From positions 6,729,860-6,793,859 of the forward strand of contig CAJINV010000001.1 in the NCBI GenBank assembly GCA_905178155.1: a DNA stretch of 64,000 nucleotides. The letters run 5' to 3'. Below are positions 33,021 through 43,800 of this stretch, piece after piece. The notes under the pieces were generated by a model, which saw nothing but the letters and a program-made list of their open reading frames with translations, was not told the DNA's origin and ran no database searches. Every line of letters begins with the position of its first letter. Positions within the stretch are counted from its first letter, which is position 1. The DNA is from Amoebophrya sp. A120 (lineage: Eukaryota; Sar; Dinophyceae; Syndiniales; Amoebophryaceae). A program made the position numbers and the translations under genes.

Positions 33021-35869
33021 CTATTCGAGATACCTCGATTTATTCCCGTCTGGCGAGCTTCCTCGGGCGTGGTTTCCAGGTCCCGCTGGCTCCAGGTCCA
33101 CGACGTGCTGATCTTCATTTTCGCTTCCGTTGTCTACGCCCGCCCGCGCCCGCACGTCCGCCAGTTCTATCTGCGTCCCAAGCACCGTGGCGTCCACGTC
33201 GTCGTGTGCCGCCACCTGCTGCATGCTGCACTTCAGCTTGAAGTTATTCCTCGAGGGAAGAAAAAGATATAGGAGCCCGCTGACCACACACGCAAACGCC
33301 ACGTTCGGCGCGCCCTCATCGAAAAACCACACCAGCGGCCATCTCCCAACGATATCGAGCGACGACTCCAGAACAACTTCCAGAGCGGTGCAGATGGCGA
33401 CGCCTGGGTGGACAAAATACTTGATTTGATTTATAATTTTGTGTTTTCATCACGAGTTCTTGGCAGATGATAGATATGCAAGATCAGTGGAGGAAGAATC
33501 CCACAAAAGCTAGGGGAATCTACATAGATTACCGATCAGAGTCAGACTCGAATTGAAAGAAAGGACAAGTAAACTAGTACTGATCGCGGTATAGTAGACC
33601 ATGTTGCCGAAGGTAAGTAGCCTAGCCAGCGATTCCAGCTGCCTGCTTTCTACCAAAGACGCCTTCAGCTGCGAAAAACCCCGGCCCGCCCAGCTGACCA
33701 GGTATGCGAAGGTCATGGCTTCCGGCAGGATCGCGAACGCGCTCGTGTCGGACAGGTGGTCCAAGGCGGCCACCCCAGTGGGAAGAAGGGGCGACCCGCT
33801 GCCTCCACCCCGAAGCATCAGTGCCTGTGGAGAGCGATAATTGGGAGATAAAAGGTTTCAAATTCTTCGGAAAAGCTGCAAAAGCAGAGGCAAAGGTCGT
33901 TCCCTCAGTCAATCAAAAGAGGTTCTCAAATTTGAGCTACCCGCCCGTGCTGCAGGACATGGACATCAGCAAAACAACGATCATTAGTACCCGCACACTG
34001 GAGAGTCCTGCGTACACTCCGGCACAGGAAAACAGCATGGTTTTGTGCGGACACGTTTCCAAAACAATGCCGCAACCAAGGGAGATGCTGACGCAGACCA
34101 CCAAGATGAACGCGAATCGAATCGCCTGCGCCACCTCCGCGAAGAACACGTGGTTTTTGGCGTGCGCGGTCAGGTCCACGGTGTCGTTTGAAACGGAATA
34201 GAGATGATACCGGCCCACGGCACAGACCCACGCGAGCACAACCAAGCCGGTGAGAAAATGGTGGAGGGACACGAGGTGGGACTTATAGGCGAAAATGGTG
34301 TACAGCCAGTAGAGGAGTAGAACCGAGTAGAAGGCGACAAGATACTCGTTGAAAAACATGGCGGGAGCGTCGACCGCGGGAAGGTATCCATGACTCGACT
34401 TCGCATAAATTTTGCCCTGTTTGTTTTATTTTGGCGAGCTCTCGTTTCATCTCGGACAGGGACTTCCTATTTCAGGCTAAAACAGGCGTCAGGTGACGCT
34501 TACGTACCCACGCCAGAGATATATTACGCACAAAACAAGTACCTCGACGAAGTCCCTGAGCGGGTCGAAGTTGGCTTCTGCGCAGTTGGCGAGACCTATG
34601 TAGTACAAACTCTTTTCCATCACCGAGAACCGGACGCTTCTGCCTTTCGCGTCCGCCAATTTTGTTGCGGACAGAAACGCGTTCGGGCCTTTCGTGTACC
34701 GGACGCTGTGTTTCTCCATGCACCCGGCCGCTGCGGCTTCGTCCTTTTTTGTCCCCTCCACGGCGGACAGGTTCTCTACGTCTTCGTCCGAGCAGCAAAA
34801 ATGCTCGTGGTCCAACCGTTCTTCCAGGTCCTCGGCCCGCATGATCACGATCTGCACGTGGTCTGCACCGACGGAATCCGTTAAGAGGTGCAGTTCCTCC
34901 CCGTCAATCAGAAACTCCCCAGGCTGCTCCGGCGTCGCTGCAATCGTGACGGAGTGCGTTATTTCCATGCTCCGAGCCTGCGGAAGGCGAAGCCGAAAAC
35001 TGTACAGCTCGGCGGATGCGAGATTTGGAAGTACTGACGCGCTCGAAAACAACGACGCGGCTGTATCCTGAGTAAAAACGTACCCACACCAGAGCTGTAA
35101 TGCAGATTTGCAAAGACAGGAAGACTTGTAATGCGCATCCCCATGAGAGCCATTTCCAATCGTGTTTTGGAATTTGTGATGCTGTGAACAGGACGAGCAG
35201 CTGGATTTGTGATGCGGCTGCACTTGCTAACCTGCACTACACTGCAGAGTGCAACTTGTCATGCGTGACTCACAAAACTCGTAGGTTTGTGTTGCAAAAT
35301 CCCCATCCTGACTCTGGTGTGGGTACGTTTTTACTCAGGATAGGCTGCGGCGAGTGCCGGGTGCGCCGCTCTTATCAAGTGTAAAAATGTCTGGGTCTGG
35401 AAGATTCTGAGACTTGTCATGCATGTTTTGCCTGGGCCATGATGTGATGCATGCCCTAGCATCACAGATTTTTGGAGGGCCTCGCGATGCCTATTCCGCA
35501 TGACAAATGCCCTCTCCGCGTAGCAAAAATTACACTCCCTTTGCTGCTCATGCAATACAGATTTTTTTGGAATCCAAACTCAGCATCACAAGTTGCATTC
35601 TTCCAGACCCAGACATTTTTACATTTGATAGCTCTCCTTCGCATTTGATTTCGTGGTGGACGCAGCGGTGGAGGTCGAATGGCGTTGGTTTTAGCAGTAG
35701 CAGTGGAACTTACACTTAATACTCCGCACCTGCTTTGTCCTGCAGACACCATTTCTGGCGATAATTTCTCATTGTCGTTTTCTGTTTTCGCAGTCGCTGA
35801 AGCAACGCATCTTCCAAGCAGGCAAGAAAACGACGAAGACAAAGAGGACGAATTTGGAGACGCTGCCAT
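33021..35869 (-). CDS. GOST / Lung-7-TM receptor family membrane protein
   Basis: Exons: 35869-35636, a 30-nt segment 35372-35343 between two introners, 35063-34504, 34398-33942, 33824-33533 and 33403-33021. Canonical introns include 34399-34503 (GTAAGC...AAG) and 33404-33532 (GTAATC...CCAG). The lumenal part carries SLYYIGLANC, then HGYLPAVDAP leads into the first TM (LVAFYSVLLLYWLYTIFAY), as in the GPR107/108 and TMEM87 group. Helices continue with LVVLAWVCAVGRYHLY, IRFAFILVVCVSISLGCGIVL, VLMIVVLLMSM, FAYLVSWAG, YYTAISTSLLVLSF and FACVVSGLLYLFL, and a hydrophilic tail follows. GOST proteins act in Golgi and endosomal trafficking. The phase of the 33825-33941 junction is unresolved. The true N-terminus may lie further upstream (see 35882-36212). 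Confidence 0.83.
35064..35342. mobile_element. Introner element, family B, in the GOST gene
   Basis: 279 nt with perfect 31-bp terminal inverted repeats (35064-35094 and 35312-35342, starting TATCCTGAGTAAAAACGTAC). It is flanked by the direct repeat GGCTG (35059-35063 and 35343-35347). Excision leaving one repeat restores the frame (HPALAAASLF). No GT can be placed at the 5' boundary on the coding strand, although an AG is possible at the 3' boundary. The interior holds TTGTCATGC, TTGTGATGC and TTGTAATGC variants. Confidence 0.93.
35373..35630. mobile_element. Introner element, family A, in the GOST gene
   Basis: 258 nt flanked by the direct repeat GCTCT (35368-35372 and 35631-35635). The ends are near-perfect inverted repeats built on TATCAAGTGTAAAAATGTCT and the following GGGTCTGGAAGA. 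Excision restores RNQMRRRAAHPAL across the junction. It sits 30 bp from a family B element. The interior contains ACTTGTCATGC and CCTATTCCGCATGACA, the latter shared inversely with other family A copies. Confidence 0.93.
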
Positions 35870-35881
35870 GACGACGATGGA

Positions 35882-36212
35882 CTAAAACTCTGGTTCTTTC
35901 CGCCCAAAAAGTGAAACCTTTATGATATGTCGTGCTTTGTTAAGTCGTAGCAAGAGATCTGTGGAGAAGTCCACTTTGGAATTAGTGGTCGCAGTATATG
36001 GCGTCGCAACCTGATCAGAAGGGCGGTGATCATCGAGAAACTCTACTTCAGCTCCTGAGCGCTTGTCCACTTCGACGATAGACCGTCCAACAAGCATGAA
36101 GGGGGCACACAAAGGCCACGTCCAGCAGAAACGCACGTCTGCGAAGTCCAGGCGAGGGAAGAAAAAATCTCCAGGGCCGCTAGCGGCACATCTTCACATT
36201 ACCACGGTTCAT
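35882..36212 (-). CDS. Possible upstream exons of the GOST gene
   Basis: A minus frame ending at 35882 reads VRFCWTWPLCAPFMLVGRSI then a hydrophilic stretch to FGRKEPEF. It is preceded at 36139 by a good acceptor (pyrimidine tract then CGCAG). A 10-nt first exon (ATG at 36212, donor GTAATG at 36202) would join in phase and give a hydrophobic N-terminus. How it would continue into the 35869 frame is unclear: either it terminates at 35882 or an unusually short intron (GTTTCA...TTTTAG, about 36 nt) removes the stop. Could be the signal-peptide part of the GOST gene or a small separate gene. Confidence 0.35.
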
Positions 36213-36755
36213 TGCACGAACTAAATTGTTTGTCTCCCCAATATGTTGATCAAGCACTCAGAATGCTACCAAAAACTGGCTGCATTCTGCGCGTACGACA
36301 TACTCTATCATCCTCGACCTTCGGGCAGTTTGAGGTAAAAAAGAGGAAAAAGGTTGCTTTCACGACAACATTGCTCAAAAAAGGGTTGCTACAGAAAAAA
36401 CTCGTTACAAAGAAAAAAAGATCAAGTAAATGCCACAAAAAAATAGATCAGCGCAGAAGTTCAGTTCCTCAAATCTGCTGTAAAATGTACAGATACAGAG
36501 GCAGAGACGAATCGCTCACAAATTAATACGGTACAGATGACCAAACAGATTCTTCCTGAAAAATTGCCCCCACTATTTCTACATACTTACGCAGTTTTCG
36601 CAATTGCAGTTCACGGAAGTTTAGTCTCATTGTCTACGAATAAAACTAAAGCTCGAATTATAATCGGTGGAAAAAGTTCAGAGGTCACTGGGGAAAAGAA
36701 TGTTCATGCTGCTCCACATACTATTATTTCGCTCCGATCGTTGCTGGAGCTTCTT
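36213..36755. other. Intergenic, AT-rich, no gene seen
   Basis: Low-complexity A-rich stretches and short frames only. It lies just downstream of the ORC1/CDC6 stop and upstream of the GOST gene. Confidence 0.55.
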
Positions 36756-39716
36756 TCAAAACCCGACGCGCGTTATGCCCAACTTCTTGTCCAGAAAAAG
36801 GTCTTGGTATTGCGGATTCTTCTGCAAGATAGGTCGCAGTACGTCATTTGCCGGATAGGCGAGTTCCCGGCGAACCTTTCCGCCTTTTGATACCTAAAAC
36901 GATTTTCTCACACCCCGCTTTCACTTTGTTATTGTTTCAGCAACAGCATCACCACATAATTCATCTTCATGCTTTACAACTTTTGTTGAGAACAGCGTTG
37001 ACATTTTTCAATCAGCGACGGCACGAATGACGCTATACCTGTCGCAACAGCGGCGTCTCGTCCAGCATACTGAGGTACTCCTTCGTGCTTCTCAGATTCA
37101 ATGCACTTGCCTGTACGTTGATGATAGCTTTCCCTCGCTGGCACAGCTCCTTCAGAATTTTCAGCACCTCCTCTGGCGAAAGACACCTGGACGGATATGT
37201 GAATTTTGCAGCTCATGAGAATGCATTGAAAATTTCATTTTTCATCACATCATCACATGCATATCAGCGATAGGCTAGAATTTTTGAGCACCTCCACAGA
37301 TAACCATAACACCATAGTGATCGGTAGAACTTCATTACCTCTTGATCGCTTGTTCCTTTGCTGTTTTCTCGAGCGCCGCACTGTTTTGGACGGTCATTGG
37401 CAGCACCTTTTTTGCCGAGGCCGCTCCGTTGGCGATGAGGGCCTCCCGCAAACGATCGTTTGTCTGACACGCAGAAGATGAGCCGGTATCTAGCATGTGG
37501 TCCTGACCAGAAGCGGTGGTGGAACAGGTATCCGGCTCTGCCTGCTCCGCTGTTCTCTTTTTTCCCCGACCTTGTGGGGTCTTGAACGTGTTGCTTCCTG
37601 GCCCTGGCGTTAACGGTGATTTGGGTTTATTTGTCCCGCCCGATGTCGTTGTCATTTTGTTCTTTGCGTCAGCTGCGGCTACCTCGTCGAAAGCACTCGT
37701 GAGCGCGTCTACGAGTTTGCGCTGCTTTTTCGCCTGTTGCAGCTCTGCGTTCTCGTCGATCTGTTCTAGCGGGGATGACGCAACACCAGGAGCTCCTTCC
37801 GAGAATAGGTCCCGCTTCAGCGCTTTCTGCTGTCGGCCGAGCCTCTTGTCGTACATGGGATTGTCGTACTCCAGCGTGATTCCCTGGTCGTTAACGCCGC
37901 TGACCAAACAACAGAAGCACATCAAGACCACCTGCTGCATCTGCGGAAGCGCCTTCACCGTCGGTGCAATCTGCTCCATGGGGCTCATGCTCTTCATGAC
38001 CACGTCTTGCGCAATGTCCAATCCGATCAGCTGCCTTGGCTCGTTTGCCCCCTTCGCACTAGATTTCATCTTTGCAGCTGCTGTTGAGGATGAACTGCTA
38101 GAGGAAGAGGCCTTACTAGTCCCGACTTTTAGTGCTGTAGTTGTCGCTGCTGTTGAGGATGAAGCTGCGGACGCTACTGACTGCGCGGCGCCGGTGGAGA
38201 AAGAGGAAACCAGGCTAGATCGCGCAGAAGATATCGTCGAGTTGTGCTGTCCAAATCGGCGGTCCTTCATCTCGTCGAGGGCGCGAGCAGAGAGCTCAAG
38301 CGCTTTGCGGCAGTCGCCATTGTTGTACTTCGACGCACGGTCTGCCAAGAATTCCAGCGTTTGCGGACCGAAGATTCCCTCCTTCGTTACCTGCGGATTT
38401 CATTTTTTTCATGAATACGATGATGATGTCGCTATATGATCGCTAGTACTGTCCTTGGAACTTTTCTCGCTACGAGGTCAACATAGCTAAAAGTAAAAAC
38501 TACGAACAAGAATCAATACTCGTACCTGATCGAGCCTGGAGAGGATGATTTGCTTCATCTGCTCCGCGCCATAGGGCCGAAAGACCAGGTCTTGCACCTG
38601 CTCCAACTCGTTGCAGATCGTCTTCTGCTGGTCCAGCAACCCAATCGAGTTCGCGATTCCGATCAGCGTGAGCGGTCCGTGTCGGGGCAATCCAAAAATT
38701 TTCGCGAACGTGGCGTCATGCTGTTTCTTCTTCTTGCAGAAGAAATCCACCTCATCCAGAACCAAGATGAACGGTTGCTCCAGCGATTTCACGCGCTTCT
38801 CGAGTTTGTCAAGCCTGTGAGAGGAAGGAGTAATCAAATCAAATTCTGACTGTTTTCTCAAAAAACTAATTTGATGGTGCTTCAGCTTCACACAAGCAGC
38901 AGGGCAGTAATGCAAGAAGACGATCAGTGAAGAAGAAACATCAATGTGAAAAATCTTCGAGTATTAAGATACAGGCCCTTGACTCCCGACTGTGCCCCGC
39001 GCTGCATTTTTGCGCGTTTGTTTTGCTCCGCTGGCAAAGCTTCCAGGATTGCTTTCAGCACAGTCGCTGGCGTCGGGTTGTCGACGCAGGTCATGCAGTT
39101 CAGCAGCGTGCTCTCCTCTTCTCGCCTGTACAAAACGTGGGAAGTGGCTAGGGTTTTCCCCACCCCCGGTACGCCCGAGATGTACAACGCGTCGCCTTCG
39201 AGGTCTATGCTCGCCTTGTCCACACTTTCCTCGATAAAGGAGTTTATCTTCGCGATTTCCTGCTCGCGACCGACGATTTCGCCGTTGTTTCCGACCCGTA
39301 AAATTTCCATGCACTTCTTCATCAGCTCCTTCTCTTTTGCCTGTAGTTTTAGTTCGAGTTCAGCGGTTCTTGTGGTGCTTCGAGAAATGAAAATCATGCC
39401 TGCATCAATAAGATACGCAGATATGTCTTTAGTACTAGATTTTCCTTTGCATATGTATGTAACTAAGTCAGACGATAAAAAAAAGAGAACGATCATCCTG
39501 TACATAAAGTTCTGCCGCGGCCTGCTCGTTCTCTCGCTCCAGTGTTTCTTGCTGCTGTTGCGTGATCTCCGCCTCTTGCTCGGCTGCTTGCACCTCCTTC
39601 AGCAGCTCAGCTTCGAGAGCGGCCGAAAAATCGTGCCGCTTGTTCGCCTTTTTCGGGTCCGACTTCCGCACCGGACGCGGCGGCGCCGGGGGCGGCGCTA
39701 GAAGCCGCCTTTTCAT
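36756..39716 (-). CDS. ORC1/CDC6-type AAA+ replication initiator ATPase
   Basis: Six exons: 39716-39491, 39399-38973, 38814-38526, 38390-37339, 37186-37039 and 36893-36756 (2,280 nt, 759 residues). All phases agree; the first donor (GTTCTC) is the least certain. After a basic Pro-rich and coiled-coil start come GREQEIAKI, Walker A SGVPGVGKT (about residue 150), Walker B FILVLDEVDFF, sensor 1 LTLIGIANSIGLLD and sensor 2 GDCRKALELSARAL. The C-terminal winged helix is spread over three exons (SPMEQIAPTVKALPQMQ, LSPEEVLKILKELCQRG, ELAYPANDVLRPILQ). An insertion of about 180 residues, rich in Ser, Lys and Thr, lies inside the winged-helix region. The family loads MCM helicase at origins in the nucleus. 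Whether this is ORC1 or CDC6 cannot be settled here; no BAH domain is seen. Confidence 0.92.
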
Positions 39717-40802
39717 CTTGATTGTCACAGAGGAAAGTAGGGCGTTGATATTTTCACACACGGTAGTAAAGTCACTCTCTCTTGGCGCGTCCTATCATCA
39801 AGCATCAACATGATCAGCGACAAGTTTCTTGAAAAAACACGTAGTTTGAATTCAATTTGAAAAGTTTGTATAGAGTCAGGGCTACCCGCGTTCTTGTAAG
39901 TGACTAGACATAAAGAATTGGGCTGAGTTTACACTAAACACAGCACTGCACTGACTTGTTGAAATTCACGACACTTTTAGAAAGCGTCAAAAATGGCGGT
40001 TTCGTCTTGTTTTCTATTCTTTTCTTGAGTAGTAGACACAGTTAAGTACGTGAAGAGAACATCAAGAAGACGAGCAACTTTGGGACGGACAAGATAAAGA
40101 CATAGAAGACAGAAGATTTTTGAGGAAGTAGCAGTGGGTTGAACTTGTATTCGTTGCGCTACTTCGATGATATTCGTCGACTACATCCGATCGAAGTCCA
40201 CACACGTCACACAGTTTCTGTTTCTCTCAGCACCACCAACTAAAAACAGGATTTTTTTCTTCTCTTTTGGTCTCTTCACCCGAGGATCAATAGCGGTCAC
40301 ACGAGCCGGAACACATGACTACAATGAAGCTCTCACTCTGATGTTCCCGTGATTGACATACCTTTCATCTCCCCAGAACGAATGTCACAGGTTTTCAACG
40401 AGATTCTGGGGTGCAACTGTTAGATTTGGCGTAGATAGTAAGCACGATGCATTTTACATACACCGCGACCAGAATTCACTCTCCAGCGTTGACGCCATGC
40501 CACTTGTTTCGATAAAAACATCAGATTGACGTATTTCTATTTGTGTTCCTTTTCACTCATGACTAAGTAAGTATTTTCGTTCCTTTGTTTCAAAAATCTT
40601 CTATCTATCTTTTCAAAAAAAAGCAGGCACCCTTATCGTTATCTAGCTACACATGGCAAACAATTACAGGACCAGCAGCTAGAGCACATGCAAAAGGAAA
40701 TCGATGATCGCTACCGCTACGTACTTCGTTTTATCTATCACTTTTCCGTTTGTTCGATTCGCTGCTTCATCAGATGCGCAAACTGATACGTTCCCGTTTA
40801 TT
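39717..40802. other. Intergenic, no gene seen
   Basis: About 1.1 kb between the LRR-IQ gene stop and the replication ATPase start. AT-rich with scattered T runs; only short frames. Confidence 0.6.
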
Positions 40803-43800
40803 CTAAGACCGGAGGAAATCTTTCCGAATGACCCTGGTCTGCTGTGGCGAACGTGGCGTTCCGCCGAAACTGCCTCCGTTTTCGCTGCTCTGCAAAATGT
40901 GCTTCAAAAAAACGTTCCCCGCTTTCGCGGCGGCGACTTCGCTGTTTCGCTTCAATTCTTCGGCTTGGTTTCGCCGCAATCCCGCACGGACACGGTCCCT
41001 GTAGTCGTGCCAGTCATTTCGTTTTCGCTCCTTCTCCTCCAAGTGGATGTCGCGCCAGTGCGCTTTTTCCTCTTCCAATTCTAAGCGTCGCTGCTGCACC
41101 AGATCGCGAACCTCCTGCATTTGCCTTTGTGCGCGTTTCGCGTGTTCGGAGAGCTGCTTGTGGTTATGATCCTCAATGAGCAGGAAATTTTCCTCCACCT
41201 CACCTTCCGCTCCTGTGGCATCGTTGTAATCAAGCGATCGCTGCATTTCATCTTCTGCGCCAGCCGATTTGCTGTACGTGCGTCCGTTTTTCTCTGGCGA
41301 GGAAACCATGGAACTGCTGTCGACGCACCCGATCAGCGACAGTCTGCGAAAGGTTTTGTTCCCGCCCCTCGTACTACTACTGCTACCCCCATGATTCAGT
41401 GCCGCGTTTTTCGCTGCAGTGGAGGTCATTGCGTGGTCTCGCAACAACCGCACGTGCTGGTGCAATTCGTCTTGCCTTCTTTCCCTTTCCACCTCCAACG
41501 CGTGCTTGTCGCGCCAGTGCTGCTCGATCTTCTGTTCGTTCTGCAAATCCCGCTCCATGACCGCCGCGGCGCGGACGTGTTTCCGCGTTGCCACCTCGTT
41601 CCGAATGCGTTCCTTCAACTCGACCAGCTCGTTTTCCCTCTCCTCTTGTGCCTTGGCGACAAAGTGGCTGAGTTTGCGCTTTTTCCACCGCACCTCCTGC
41701 TGGACGAAAAATTGCTCTTCCCGCGCGGTGGTCCGGCGCCAGGAAGACGAATTCGAGCTGGAGGCCGTGGTTGACAGTGCACACGTAGCGGGTGTAGTTG
41801 CGCTACCGGTTCTACTGCCTTCATCGATCTGCTGTTCTTCATCATCGTCGGGCCGTGTAGAAGCGCCCACTGAACGAGTCCAACCGAGCTGATCGTCGAG
41901 ATTCATTCTCTCCTTTGAGGAGTTCTTGCTGCCTGCGTTGCTGGTGACCAAAGCAGGTTCCTTGGCGATTACCTCGTTCGCAAATGCTGTGCGCATCAAC
42001 ACCTCTTTCGACAAATTATCGTAGGATTTGGATTTGTTCTTCAAATCAAACGGATTCTCGTCCTGCATCTGCTCCGGGTCTTTCTTCTCGCGTGCGTCCT
42101 TTTGTGTCCCTGCAGTGAATGGTAAAAGGTCAGCGATAGTTCGTTCTCCAGGCACACACTCTCCATCAGCTTGGTGTTCTTGCAACGCCTCGCCTTCTTC
42201 GATGACATTTTCTTCATCCGTCTGAACCGGAAGCCAACCGTGCGCGGTTGCGTTACTTTCCAATGCGGTTAACTCCGCTTGCAATGCCCGCAAGTCGCTG
42301 CTTCCTTCGAGGTCGGGGTCGCTGCCTTCCTCAAAGTCTTCTTCCAGCAACGTCCTGCCTTTGTCTTTATCTGTCTCGAGAAGAACCGTTCGGGGTCTTT
42401 TCTGCACTCCCTCTTGGAATAAACTCCGGTAGCGCGGAGGCGTCAATCCCTTGAAGTCCATTTCGAGTCCGTGCCTAGCAGCTCTGTTCTGAGCGGTCAA
42501 CTCCCCATCGTCTCTACTTCCGGCTTCGTCAGTTGAAGATGGTACCTCTTCATTTTCCATTCTTTTCCGCAGTAATCTCGCGTCCTCTCGCTGCTGTTGC
42601 TCCCGCTGCACCTTGCTCTGGTTTGTCGCCTGCATCCCTTCTCTTAACTTCTGCAGACTTTCGTTCACTTCAGTTTTGTAAGCCAGGTGCCGCGCTCGCA
42701 TTTCGTCAATTCGAACCAGAGCCCGATCATAGTCGAAAGGATCGTCTGCTGAAAAAGTAGGTTTTTGCTCGAGCGGCGGAGCGGTGCCGTGAATCTCGTA
42801 GTGCATCTCTTTCGTCCAGTGGCCAAGAGGAAACTTCTTTCGCTCTGGTGTTTTTTCGTCTTCATCGCCGTCGGCTAGGGACATGGTCTTGTTGGGAACA
42901 ATGCTGGTAGTTGTCCCTTCACCTGCAGAAGTTGTTCGTGCCTTAGTACCATGCTCAACCACAACCGCGCCATTCCCATTGTCTACCACTCGTGTTGGTC
43001 GCTTCAACCAGGTTGCGGTCGGACTGGAACACCCGTCTTCACCGCCTAGCCCGGGTTCGAAACCCGCCCGACCGTCGTTCTTTTTGAAGAAATCGGGAGA
43101 GCCGCTGGTACTACCCGTACGACCACCATTTTCACCATCCACGTTGGCGCGCCGGCGCTCGGCGATGATCTGTTGCGCGCGTGCCCCAGTGGCTGCTGAG
43201 GAGGACGAAGAGCTTCCCAGCCAGGAATCCGACCACCAGCTGGCCGCGGATGAGCACGAGGATCCGCGGCCCCCCGTTCGCGGTCGTGTCTGTTCCTCCG
43301 CTATCCTACGGGCCGCCGCTGCCGCGGTGCGGCGAATGCCTGCTTGCGGATCCAGCTGCAGTAAACGCGGGTCGGGTGTCGGTGGTATGAAGAGGGACTG
43401 CTGTGCTGTCCCGGGGCGAAAAAACCCTGAGGTCGAGGGGCGACTTCTGTTTGCGGAGTCTAATCTGACGCTCGCTTCGCCGGCGGAATTGGGGGGCTGG
43501 GCCGAGAGAGCGACTCCTGGTGTCAACTCGTAGTTCTCTGCAAGACTAGATTTCGTTTTTGCCGCGTAATTTTTCCAGGTGTTCTTGTAAAGCATGCCTT
43601 CGAGATGCAGGTCGTACTGTTCCCACAAATTCAGCGACTCGCAAGCAACGTCGTCCGATCCCAGCTGCTCAGCGGTCCATAGTCGCACGCAAGTCGCGAA
43701 GTGTGCGCTCCCTTTCTCCTGCGCGCCTTCATCCCGCAGCCGATTCAGTGTGGACTTGTTTTGCTGCTGCTGGTAATCAGGATTTTTTACAACTACACCA

